Shown piece by piece: positions 8,968 through 16,694 of a stretch of DNA of 64,000 bases. The notes beneath the pieces were generated by a model. It ran no database searches and was not told the DNA's origin. It saw nothing but the letters and a program-made list of their open reading frames with translations. Both the position numbers and the translations under genes were made by a program. Numbering within the stretch: the first letter of the stretch is position 1; each line of letters starts with the position of its first letter. Origin of the DNA: Lewinella sp. IMCC34191. Its GTDB lineage: Bacteria > Bacteroidota > Bacteroidia > Chitinophagales > Saprospiraceae. The DNA lies in NCBI RefSeq assembly GCF_003390935.1, contig NZ_QNQZ01000006.1, forward strand, positions 248,001 to 312,000, in the 5' to 3' direction.

Positions 8968-9337
8968 CGACTCGGAGACGGATAATTTCATCCATTCCCG
9001 CCGACTCAAGAAGATGGGCCTGTCCGATCAGATCGTCATCCGCATGGATGGGCGGCAGGGCCTCGCGTACCTGACCGAAACGGATGCCAACGGTCGGCCC
9101 GATCTCCTGTTCCTCGATATCAATATGCCCGTCATGGACGGCTGGGAGTTTCTCGATGAATACCAGCAACTACCCGCCGACAAACGCGCTCAAGTGACCG
9201 TGGTTATGCTCACCAGTTCCGTCGGCGATACCGATTACGCCCGCGCCCACGCCTACACCATCATCGACGGCCACGAAGCAAAGCCCCTGACGGAGGACAA
9301 AATCACCAACCTGGTCAATCTGCATTTTTCGGCCTAG
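8936..9337 (+). CDS. Single-domain response regulator
   Basis: 133 residues forming only a receiver domain. The acidic pocket is DD at 11-12, the phospho-acceptor is D61 in LFLDINMP, the switch threonine is T93 in MLTSS and the conserved lysine is K116 in EAKPL. No DNA-binding output is present, so it resembles Rcp1-type partners of CHASE3/phytochrome-like kinases and probably acts by protein contact or as a phosphate relay. The start overlaps the end of the kinase gene by 32 nt in another frame, with AAGGA just before the ATG, pointing to coupled translation. Confidence 0.92.
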   Translation: MMKLGCIMLIDDSETDNFIHSRRLKKMGLSDQIVIRMDGRQGLAYLTETDANGRPDLLFLDINMPVMDGWEFLDEYQQLPADKRAQVTVVMLTSSVGDTDYARAHAYTIIDGHEAKPLTEDKITNLVNLHFSA

Positions 9338-9362
9338 CCGTTGCCGGCTCCGTGCGCCTGCA

Positions 9363-10172
9363 TTAGGATACCGAAAAGTTAGGCACTACCCACCGCCGCG
9401 CCGCATTCAGCCGTTCGAGCGTGTAAAGCGTCCGCTGCAGGGGCACCCCGCCGCCGGTAGACACGAAGTCGTAACGGGAGGGGAGTTGCTCATCCAATGC
9501 GAGCATCTGCCCCTTTATAAGTAAGCGTTCTACCTGCCGCGCCGCCGCTCCCGATGGATCGATGACCCGGGCGCCCTCGGGGAGCAGCGCGGCAATGTCT
9601 TTTCCCACCAAGGGATAGTGCGTGCAGCCGAGTACGACCGTATCTAACGGCCCGGCGCTCGATAACAGCCGCTCCAGGTATTGCGTAATCTGGGGAGAGC
9701 CCGGCCCGTAAGTTTCAATCAACGGTACCAGATCCACGCAAGGATTTTCCCAAATGGACCGACCTGCCAGGTATTTTTCCCGCAGGGCGAGATAGCGCGG
9801 GCTCCGTAACGTAACGGCCGTAGCCATGACCCCGACGCGTTTTCCCGTAGCCGCCGGTTTGACGGCGGGCTCGAGTCCGACGAAGGGGACTTCGGGGTAC
9901 AATTCCCGCAGGGTATCGATCGCCATACTCGTGGCCGTGTTACAGGCTACCACGACCATCTTGACTCCCGCGCTCAGCAGACGATCGGTTATTCGCCGGC
10001 TGAAATCCAGGACTTCCCCGCCCGTCCGGGCCCCGTAGGGGGCATTTGCATTATCGGCCACGTAGAGGATACTTTCCCTCGGCAATAGCCCGGAAATAGC
10101 ATTGGCGACCGAGAGGCCGCCAATGCCGGAGTCGAAGACTCCAATGGATCCGTTATGTGGGGGCAGATACAA
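9363..10172 (-). CDS. murI: Glutamate racemase
   Basis: 269 residues using TTG at 10172, which lies 10 bp after the upstream ompH stop. The longer open frame would run through that gene and is rejected. Motifs: DSGIGG (D14, S15), catalytic cysteines C77 in VACNTATSMA and C183 in GCTHYPL, and SKKP-type loops around NANAPYG. It makes D-glutamate for peptidoglycan in the cytoplasm. It is the third gene of ompH-ompH-murI, an arrangement common in Bacteroidota. The start codon choice is the main uncertainty, since an in-frame CTG follows two codons later. Confidence 0.93.
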   Translation of the reverse strand: MYLPPHNGSIGVFDSGIGGLSVANAISGLLPRESILYVADNANAPYGARTGGEVLDFSRRITDRLLSAGVKMVVVACNTATSMAIDTLRELYPEVPFVGLEPAVKPAATGKRVGVMATAVTLRSPRYLALREKYLAGRSIWENPCVDLVPLIETYGPGSPQITQYLERLLSSAGPLDTVVLGCTHYPLVGKDIAALLPEGARVIDPSGAAARQVERLLIKGQMLALDEQLPSRYDFVSTGGGVPLQRTLYTLERLNAARRWVVPNFSVS

Positions 10173-10182
10173 GGGGCGCTGC

Positions 10183-10686
10183 TTACATGCCCAGCTTGGC
10201 GCGTACCATCGCGGTAACGTCCTGGCTGTCCTGCCCGTAAAGGAGCACCTGCTCGTCGAAGATGAACTGGAAACCGTTCTCCTCGGCGACCTCCTTGATG
10301 GCATTGTTGATGGAGTCGTAGATCGGCGTTAGAAGCGTCTGCCGCTTCTTCTGCAGATCGGCCATCATCTTCTGCTCGAAGTTGGCAATCTCTTCCTCCC
10401 GTGCCTGCAGCTTGGCGGCTTCCTCCTGCTGCTGCTTGGGGCTCAGCGTACCCTGCTGGGCTTGCTCCTGTAGCTTCTGATAGTCCGTCTGGAAGGTTTC
10501 TACCATGCCCTGTCCCTGCTTTTGCAGCTGCTTCTGCAGTGCCTCAAGGTTTGACTCGGCGGCCTTGGTAGCGGGGAGTTCGGAAAGGAGTTCAGCGGAA
10601 TTCACGTAGCCGAATTTCTGTGCCGAAACCGTAGCGGTGGCAACCAGTAGCACCAGGGCTACAAAAGCGAATTTGAAAAATTTCAT
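10183..10686 (-). CDS. OmpH/Skp-family periplasmic chaperone
   Basis: 167 residues with signal peptide (MKFFKFAFVALVLLVATATVSAQ), then KFGYVNSAELLSELPATKAAE, the standard OmpH start. A long Gln/Glu/Lys-rich coiled coil covers about 40-120 (the Skp tentacles), ending in a short beta part (FQFIFDEQVLLYG). Skp-like trimers hold unfolded outer-membrane proteins in the periplasm for the Bam machine. It is the middle gene of the ompH-ompH-murI operon; the first ompH gene is a paralogue. Confidence 0.93.
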   Translation of the reverse strand: MKFFKFAFVALVLLVATATVSAQKFGYVNSAELLSELPATKAAESNLEALQKQLQKQGQGMVETFQTDYQKLQEQAQQGTLSPKQQQEEAAKLQAREEEIANFEQKMMADLQKKRQTLLTPIYDSINNAIKEVAEENGFQFIFDEQVLLYGQDSQDVTAMVRAKLGM

Positions 10687-10773
10687 GATTATAGTTTAGT
10701 TCGAATTTGGAGTGTAGGGAAAGGCAGTCCGTCGGACGGTAGCGCTGGGCCGGCCGGCCTTCGTACTTCCTAG

Positions 10774-11292
10774 TTAGTTTTTAAGGCTTCTGAGAATTTC
10801 GTCGGTCTTGTCGTACTGCTCGCTGGAGAAGATGATGCCCGCAGACCCGGCCCGATCGAAGATGAAGTCGTAGTTGTTCTGGTTGGCGTAGGTCTCGATG
10901 GCCTCGTAGATCGCATCCTGAATAGGCTGAATCAGTTCCTGTCGGCGTTGGAAAAGCGATCCGTCGGGACCGAAACGGTCGGCCTGCATATTGCGCACTT
11001 TCGTTTCCCGGTCGAAGATGGCCTGCTCCTGCGTCTGCCGCTGCTCGTCGGTCATCAGCACCTGTTCGGCCTGGTACTTATTGTACATACCCTTGATGGC
11101 ATCGTACTCCTGGTTGATCTCCTGCTGCCATTTGGCGGCAAGCTGGTCAAGCTGCTCTTGCGCTTCCTGGTACTCGGTGATACTGCTCAGGATCTTCTCC
11201 ATATCCACGGAGGCAATCTTTTGGGCGGAGAGCTGGGCACCAAAGCCGGCAACGGCTAAAATGGCGACCATCAGAAAGTTGCGAAAACGCAT
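10774..11292 (-). CDS. OmpH/Skp-family periplasmic chaperone
   Basis: 172 residues from ATG at 11292, chosen because it starts the signal peptide (MRFRNFLMVAILAVAGFGAQLSAQ); an upstream extension of 12 codons lacks one. The mature part begins KIASVDMEKILSSITEYQEAQ, followed by a coiled coil about 35-110 and a C-terminal beta region (YDFIFDRAGSAGIIFSS). It is a paralogue of the next gene, 87 bp downstream, and probably shares its transcript. A good TAnnTTTG element stands upstream. Confidence 0.93.
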   Translation of the reverse strand: MRFRNFLMVAILAVAGFGAQLSAQKIASVDMEKILSSITEYQEAQEQLDQLAAKWQQEINQEYDAIKGMYNKYQAEQVLMTDEQRQTQEQAIFDRETKVRNMQADRFGPDGSLFQRRQELIQPIQDAIYEAIETYANQNNYDFIFDRAGSAGIIFSSEQYDKTDEILRSLKN

Positions 11293-11311
11293 AGTGCTAA
11301 ATTTTGGATGA

Positions 11312-11319
11312 CAAAAGTA
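11312..11319 (-). promoter_or_regulatory. TACTTTTG -7 element of the ompH-ompH-murI operon
   Basis: The minus strand reads TACTTTTG, matching the Bacteroidota consensus TAnnTTTG, 19 bp before the ATG of the first ompH gene. Confidence 0.6.
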
Positions 11320-11412
11320 CAGAGGCACGTGCCGATCTGCTAAGGAATAGACGCTTAAAGAATGTGGAAGTTACTCCGATAAGGAAGTTTTAATTCCCAC
11401 CTTTAATGTCTA

Positions 11413-11441
11413 TTGCCCTGTATTACAACAACTTACCTTTG
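11413..11441 (+). promoter_or_regulatory. Promoter-like TTG-18 bp-TACCTTTG with no gene behind it
   Basis: TTG (11413-11415) and TACCTTTG (11434-11441) have bacteroidote promoter spacing. No coding frame follows for 200 bp; the next features are the repeat array and the transposase gene. It may drive a small RNA or the repeat transcript, or be chance. Confidence 0.4.
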
Positions 11442-11664
11442 CTTTTACTCCATGCTTTGACCGCCGGTTTAACGCAATATTAACGGCTCGCAAGATACCC
11501 TCCCACCCCCCTTTCCCGGGGGCCAGGCCCAAAATGGCTGGTTGAACGTCCATCAAAACGCTTACGTCGTCTGCAATCATGACTGCATTGGAATAACGTC
11601 GCGCTCCACGCTGGGAGCATAGCTTCCCCCCCTAATCATTAGTCTTGGCTAATATCCAAAAACA
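11442..11664. other. Non-coding stretch before the repeat array
   Basis: This stretch has no convincing frame. It contains a C-rich then G-rich run near 11505-11525 (CCCCCCTTTCCCGGGGG) that could fold, and otherwise nothing recognised. Confidence 0.4.
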
Positions 11665-12170
11665 GGGCGGGGCCCACGCCGCACTTCGCGCTGGGTGTTC
11701 CCCGCCCTACCCACACGTCCCTTCCAGGGCCGGATATGGCGGTTTCTACACGGGTTTGGAAGGCACCCCTACCCAAATAACCGGGCGGGGCCCACGCCGC
11801 ACTTCGCGCTGGGTGTTCCCCGCCCTACCCACACGTCCCTTCCAGGGCCGGATATGGCGGTTTCTACACGGGTTTGGAAGGCACCCCTGTCCGAATGACC
11901 GGGCGGGGCCCACGCCGCACTTCGCGCTGGGTGTTCCCCGCCCTACCCACACGTCCCTTCCAGGGCCGGATATTCCGGACTTCCATACGGGCCTGGAAGG
12001 CACGTCTGTCCGAATGACCGGGCGGGGCCCACGCCGCACTTCGCGCTGGGTGTTCCCCGCCCTACCCACACGTCCCTTCCAGGGCCGGATATTCCGGACT
12101 TCCATACGGGCCTGGAAGGCACGTCTACCATCTAGCGATGTCTGTAGCGAAGCGAAGGGCATCGCGAACA
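11665..12170 (+). repeat. Tandem array of a 118-bp hairpin unit, four copies
   Basis: The word GGGCGGGGCCCACG starts at 11665, 11783, 11901 and 12020, giving periods of 118, 118 and 119 bp. Each unit holds two inverted repeats: GGGCGGGG...CCCCGCCC around CGCACTTCGCG, and ACGTCCCTTCCAGGGCC against GGGCCTGGAAGGCACGT (two mismatches). The last copy ends in the module GGGCCTGGAAGGCACGTCT followed by a GCGATG...CATCGC hairpin, which is also the unit of the array on the other side of the transposase. The open frames in this array are by-products of the repeats. Confidence 0.9.
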
Positions 12171-12252
12171 ATAATACACGCTTCACCAAAAAAATTATTT
12201 GTTTAATTTCAAAAAATAAACAAACAATTTATAAATTAGCTAAAAAGGTAAA

Positions 12253-12747
12253 GTGCCTCAATCCTACACCCGTATCCTGTTACACACCGTCTTTTCCACC
12301 AAGTACCGCCGACCGACTATCCGACCGGAGATCGAAAGCCAACTTCACGAATACCTGACCTACCGCCTACGGCAGCAGGGTTCGATGGTGGAAGAAATCG
12401 GAGGCACACTGGACCACGTCCACATTCTCCACACGCTGCCGAGAACGAAATCAATTGCCAAGCTTTTGGAAGACGCCAAATCTTTCAGCTCAAAATGGAT
12501 GGCAGAACAAGGCTATTACAACTTTTGGTGGCAGGACGGCTACGGCAGCTTTTCGGTAGACTACCAAGCCATTGAACAGGTCAAACAGTATATCCGCAAT
12601 CAAAAAGCACACCACTACGGCAATTTGGCGAATTACCACACAGCCGCCAAGCTCTCATTTGAAGACGAGGTCCTGTCACTACTGGATCGACACGCCATAC
12701 CCTACAATCCGAAATACCTCTTCCCCCAAGACCCCTCCGCCGCGTAA
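12253..12747 (+). CDS. REP-associated tyrosine transposase (RAYT, IS200-like Y1)
   Basis: 164 residues from GTG at 12253, with AAAAAGG 4 nt upstream as ribosome site. HUH motif HVH in GGTLDHVHILHTLP, then KSIAKLLEDAKSFSSKWM, FWWQDGYGSFSV, and the Y1 helix with the likely nucleophile tyrosine in QYIRNQKAHH. The tail SFEDEVLSLLDRHAIPYNPKYLF is typical of this family. Such enzymes nick and move single-stranded hairpin elements. It is full length and lies between two arrays carrying the same hairpin module, as RAYTs do with REP/BIME elements. The 110 bp upstream are strikingly AT-rich compared with the neighbourhood. Confidence 0.93.
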   Translation: MPQSYTRILLHTVFSTKYRRPTIRPEIESQLHEYLTYRLRQQGSMVEEIGGTLDHVHILHTLPRTKSIAKLLEDAKSFSSKWMAEQGYYNFWWQDGYGSFSVDYQAIEQVKQYIRNQKAHHYGNLANYHTAAKLSFEDEVLSLLDRHAIPYNPKYLFPQDPSAA

Positions 12748-12772
12748 AGCAACTACCAGAGACGCTTAAACA

Positions 12773-13225
12773 CGGGCCTGGAAGGCACGTCTACCCCAAG
12801 CGATGCCTGCAGCAAAGCGAAGGGCATCGCGCATAATGCATCCCCAACACGGGCCTGGAAGGCACGCCAACCCAAGCGATACCTACAGCAAAGCGGAGGG
12901 CATCGCACACAATGCATCCCGTACACGGGCCTGGAAGGCACGTCTACCCCAAGCGATGCCTGCAGCAAAGCGAAGGGCATCACGCACAATGCATCCCGTA
13001 CACGGGCCTGGAAGGCACGTCTACCCCAAGCGATGCCTGCAGCAAAGCGAAGGGCATCACGCACAATGCATCCCGTACACGGGCCTGGAAGGCACGTCTA
13101 CACCAAGCGATGCCTGCAGCGAAGCAAAGGGCATCACGCATAATGATAATGCATCCCGTACACGGGCCTGGAAGGCACGTCTACCCCAAGCGATGCCTGC
13201 AGCGAAGCGAAGGGCATCGCGCATA
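12773..13225 (+). repeat. Tandem array of a 77-bp hairpin unit, six copies
   Basis: CGGGCCTGGAAGGCACG begins at 12773, 12850, 12926, 13003, 13080 and 13163, with spacing of 76-77 bp and once 83. Each unit carries GCGATGCC...GGCATCGC (8-bp arms, about 15-nt loop; in some copies the right arm is GGCATCAC). The module is the same as at the end of the array before the transposase. Frames read through this array are artefacts. Confidence 0.9.
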
Positions 13226-13263
13226 ATGCATCCCGCACCCTCGCACCCTCGCACCCCAAAAAC

Positions 13264-15528
13264 TCAATTCCGCATCTTCCGCCGCCGCCCCGTCCGGCCG
13301 TCACCCTTATCCTTTCCCTTCTTCTTGTCGCCGTCAGCCTTCGCATCGCTACCGTGCACCTGCAGCACTTTGACAAGCGACATGTCGATGCGCCGACGCT
13401 CCATATCGACATCTTCGATCTTGACGCGAACGACATCCCCCATCTTGAGCTTCTTCCCGGATTTCTTACCCACGATGCTCAGTTTGCCGGCGCTCAGGTC
13501 GTAGGGCTCATCCATCTTGTCGAAGGGTATCATGCCCTCCACGAAATTCTCGATGAGCTCGATAAAGACACCGAAGTCCGCCAGGCCATTGATCACCCCG
13601 TCGAACTCCTCTCCGACCTGTTCCAGCATGAACTCGGTCTGCTTGTACTTGATGCTTTCCCGCTCCGCCGTTACGGCCTTGCGTTCCTGGCTGCTGATGT
13701 GCTTACAGGTTTCCTCCAGTTTGGCGGCATTGGCCTTGTAGAGGCTCCCCTTCTCCAGGTTCTTCTCCAGCAGGCGGTGTACCAGCACGTCCGCGTAGCG
13801 GCGGATGGGGGAAGTAAAGTGGGTGTAATCGTCGAAGCCCAGTCCGTAGTGGCCGATATTTTCGGTGGTGTAGACCGCTTTCGACATCGTCCGGATGGCG
13901 ATGGGCGAGAGCATTTTCACCATGGGGTCTTCGTCCGCCTTCGCCAGCAGCTTGTTGTAGCTCTTTGATACCGACTGCGGGCTACTCAAATCCATCTCGT
14001 AACCCAGCGCCGCGGCGAAGTTGGCCAGTTCGGCTACTTTGTCCATGTCCGGCTCGTCGTGCACGCGGTACACGAAGGGGATATTCTGCTTCAGCCGCTC
14101 TTCCTTGCGCTTGATAAAACTGGCGACCTCCCGGTTGGCCAGGAGCATGAAGTCCTCGATCAACATATTGGTATCGATGCGATCCTTGATGTAGACTTCC
14201 AGCGGCTTGCCCTCGTCGTCCAGTTTGAAGCGCACCTCATTCGTGTTGAAGTCGATGGACCCCTCCTTGAACCGCTGTTTACGCAGTTTCTTCGAGATGA
14301 TATCGAGCTGCTGCAGTTCGCTGACGAAGTCCCCTTCCCCGGTATCCAGTACCTCCTGGGCTTCCTCGTACGTGAAGCGCCGGTCGGAGTGAGTAACGGT
14401 ACGGCCGAACCAGCGATCGGTCATCTTCAGCGTCTGGGCATTGAACTTAAAGACCGCGCTGAAGGTGAGCTTATCCTCATTGGGCCGCAGCGAGCACAGT
14501 TCGTTACTGATGCGCTCGGGCAGCATGGGGCACACCCGGTCAACCAGGTAAACGCTCGTGGTCCGGTCGGCGGCCTCCTCGTCCAGGGCACTGCCGGGAC
14601 GTACGTAGTGGCTCACGTCCGCAATGTGAATACCGACTTCGATCTGCCCGTCTTCCAGGGTCTGAATCGACAGCGCGTCATCGAAGTCCTTGGCCGTCAG
14701 GGGGTCGATCGTGAAGGTGGTCACCTCCCGCATATCGCGCCGGATATTAATCTCCTGCGGGGAGATTTCTCCCGGCAGAGCTTCGCTTTCCGCCAGTACG
14801 GCGTCCGGGAAGGTGATCTGAAAGCCGTTGTTGATCAGGATGGCCTGCATCTCGATGTTGCTGGTTCCGGGCTCGCCGAGTACGGCGGTGATCTTACCGC
14901 TGATCTGGCCGAAGCGATTCTCTTCCCAGTCGACGATCTGTACGACCACCTTTTCTTCGCTCTTGGCCCCGATCAGCTCGGAGCGGTGAACGGCCACGCT
15001 GATGTTTTTGCCACCGGGTCCGTCAACGACCACCTCGGCGTATTTCTCGTGGATCTTTAGGGTACCTACGAAGTGCGTGACACTGCGTTCCAGCACCTCG
15101 ACGACTTCTCCCTCGGGTTTGCGCCGACCACCGGGGGTCCAGTAGCGCACCTTTACTTTATCACCATCCTGAGCGTTCTTCAGGCGGTTCTGGGAAACGA
15201 AGATGTCGTTGGCGTCGCCGTCCATAATGATGTAGGCGGATCCGCTGCGGGTCATGTCCACGCGTCCCTCCGCATAGGTGCTCGACCGCTTGCTGTTGTC
15301 GCTGCCGTTGAATTGGTAGCGGTGGTCTTCGGTCTTCTTGACCTTGCCGGTGCTGACCAGCTTATCCAGCGCCGCCTGTATGCTGTCGCGGCTATTTTTG
15401 ACCTTTAGTTTTCGCTGGAGTTGCTTGGGATTGAGTTGCTTGCGGGCATTAGTTTTGAACTCCTGGTAGACTACGCGCTCTAAATCGCGTGCCTTGAGCT
15501 TGCCGCTCTTCGTTTTATTCTTAGGCAT
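13264..15528 (-). CDS. rnr: Ribonuclease R
   Basis: 754 residues from ATG at 15528. The longer open frame upstream shows no conserved sequence and overlaps the M48 gene. Order: Lys-rich start, helix-turn-helix-like region, cold-shock domains (about 75-230), RNB catalytic domain (about 260-590, with DFDDALSIQTLEDGQIEVGIHIADVSHYV carrying the catalytic aspartates), S1 domain (about 640-725, GVINGLADFGVFIELIENFVEGMIPF), then a basic Lys/Arg tail. It degrades structured RNA 3' to 5' in the cytoplasm. It appears monocistronic. Confidence 0.96.
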   Translation of the reverse strand: MPKNKTKSGKLKARDLERVVYQEFKTNARKQLNPKQLQRKLKVKNSRDSIQAALDKLVSTGKVKKTEDHRYQFNGSDNSKRSSTYAEGRVDMTRSGSAYIIMDGDANDIFVSQNRLKNAQDGDKVKVRYWTPGGRRKPEGEVVEVLERSVTHFVGTLKIHEKYAEVVVDGPGGKNISVAVHRSELIGAKSEEKVVVQIVDWEENRFGQISGKITAVLGEPGTSNIEMQAILINNGFQITFPDAVLAESEALPGEISPQEINIRRDMREVTTFTIDPLTAKDFDDALSIQTLEDGQIEVGIHIADVSHYVRPGSALDEEAADRTTSVYLVDRVCPMLPERISNELCSLRPNEDKLTFSAVFKFNAQTLKMTDRWFGRTVTHSDRRFTYEEAQEVLDTGEGDFVSELQQLDIISKKLRKQRFKEGSIDFNTNEVRFKLDDEGKPLEVYIKDRIDTNMLIEDFMLLANREVASFIKRKEERLKQNIPFVYRVHDEPDMDKVAELANFAAALGYEMDLSSPQSVSKSYNKLLAKADEDPMVKMLSPIAIRTMSKAVYTTENIGHYGLGFDDYTHFTSPIRRYADVLVHRLLEKNLEKGSLYKANAAKLEETCKHISSQERKAVTAERESIKYKQTEFMLEQVGEEFDGVINGLADFGVFIELIENFVEGMIPFDKMDEPYDLSAGKLSIVGKKSGKKLKMGDVVRVKIEDVDMERRRIDMSLVKVLQVHGSDAKADGDKKKGKDKGDGRTGRRRKMRN

Positions 15529-15649
15529 GTAGGGGATAAAAGTGCGACCGCCCCCTTTGGACGATCGGTGCGCATAAGGTGGCGCAACGGGGATTTGGTA
15601 TATAGCTTCATCCGCAGAAACGCCCAATACCCGTCGATAGTTTGTTTTA

Positions 15650-15665
15650 GGCGGCGGAGCGCAGG
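15650..15665 (-). repeat. Dispersed 18-bp word, 5'-truncated copy
   Basis: The minus strand reads TCCTGCGCTCCGCCGCC; only the first base or two differ from the consensus. It lies between the divergent rnr and M48 genes. Confidence 0.7.
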
Positions 15666-15793
15666 ATAGAAGCCTTCTAATAGCCTGGCTATTCCGGAAG
15701 CCCATGCCGCCTTTCCGACTTCTCGCGGCGAGCTGACACCCAGGGGCCGAACACCGACATCCGCTGGGCCGGTTATACCCATAAAGCCAACCA

Positions 15794-16576
15794 GTGAAAT
15801 ATCTACGCAAGCCAATCTTACTGCTATCCTTTATCCTGACCTTCGCCACCTGCTCGGAAGATGGCGACCTCAACGTCTTCTCCGTCGAGCAGGACCTCGA
15901 GTTGGGTCGGCAAACCAACCAGGAAATCCGGAATACCCCCTCCGATTATCCCATTCTCGATACAGAGGATTACCCCGAAGCCTACAGCTATCTGCAACGT
16001 ATGGTCAATGACATCGTCCAACAGGGTGATGTAGCGCATGCCGACGTGTTCCCCTACGAGGTGACGATCATCAATCAGGACGTGCAGAATGCCTTCGCCA
16101 CGCCGGGCGGCTACCTGTACGTCTACACGGGCTTAATTGATGTCCTCGACAACGAAAGCGAGCTGGCGGGCGTACTGGCCCACGAAATCGCTCACTCCGC
16201 CGAGCGACACTCTACCAACCAGCTTACCAAACAGTACGGGTTTTCAACCCTCGTCAGCGTCATCACGGGTGGCGACCCGGGACTGCTCTCCCAGATTGCG
16301 GGCAGCCTGCTTTCCCTTCGCTTCAGCCGCAGCGACGAAGCCGAAGCCGACGACCGCTCGGTCGATTACCTCTGCAATACCCGGTACGCCGCCAACGGAG
16401 CCGCCGGCTTCTTCGAGTCCATCCAGGACGGCTCCAGCCCCCCCGAATTCTTCAGCAGCCACCCCAACCCAGACAACCGCGTAGCCGACATCAACGCCCG
16501 TGCCCAGGAACAAAACTGCTCCACCACCACCGGCGACCAAACCGCCTTCCAGCAATTTAAGGCCGACTTGCCCTAG
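15794..16576 (+). CDS. M48-family metalloprotease lipoprotein
   Basis: 260 residues from GTG at 15794. The N-terminus is a signal peptide ending in FATC (C20), so probably a lipoprotein. Zinc motif HEIAH at residues 130-134, with a third ligand in DEAEADDRSVDYL near residue 185 and the family stretch NAFATPGGYLYVYTGLI just before. BepA/LoiP-like members act in outer-membrane protein quality control. It is divergent from rnr. The start codon is not ATG, but the signal peptide follows directly. Confidence 0.92.
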   Translation: MKYLRKPILLLSFILTFATCSEDGDLNVFSVEQDLELGRQTNQEIRNTPSDYPILDTEDYPEAYSYLQRMVNDIVQQGDVAHADVFPYEVTIINQDVQNAFATPGGYLYVYTGLIDVLDNESELAGVLAHEIAHSAERHSTNQLTKQYGFSTLVSVITGGDPGLLSQIAGSLLSLRFSRSDEAEADDRSVDYLCNTRYAANGAAGFFESIQDGSSPPEFFSSHPNPDNRVADINARAQEQNCSTTTGDQTAFQQFKADLP

Positions 16577-16617
16577 AACGGGGGTCTTCATCTCCTACCC
16601 TCTCCCAATAGGCTCTC

Positions 16618-16635
16618 TACCTGCGCCCCGCCGCC
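16618..16635 (+). repeat. Dispersed 18-bp word, T-to-C variant
   Basis: TACCTGCGCCCCGCCGCC, the same single-base variant as at 485, between the M48 gene and the flavoprotein gene. Confidence 0.7.
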
Positions 16636-16682
16636 CAAACCCGACAACCGACAACCGACAACAAAGTAAAGCCCCACCGCCC

Positions 16683-16690
16683 TACCTTTG
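16683..16690 (+). promoter_or_regulatory. TACCTTTG -7 element next to a start codon
   Basis: TACCTTTG matches TAnnTTTG and ends 4 nt before the ATG at 16695. With the usual 5-8 nt to the transcription start, the mRNA would be leaderless or nearly so. Confidence 0.5.
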
Positions 16691-16694
16691 CCCC

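Noticed and set aside
11645..12358. Long open frames across the 118-bp repeats on both strands
   Set aside because: They exist only because the repeat unit lacks stops in that frame. The translation is Arg/Pro/Gly repeats, and the frame runs into the real transposase gene.
12753..13504. Open frames across the 77-bp repeats
   Set aside because: Repeat-driven and without start signals; they also overlap the end of rnr.
13650..13670. CGCTCCGCCG in rnr as another copy of the dispersed word
   Set aside because: Only about ten bases match and they encode conserved rnr sequence, so chance similarity is likely.
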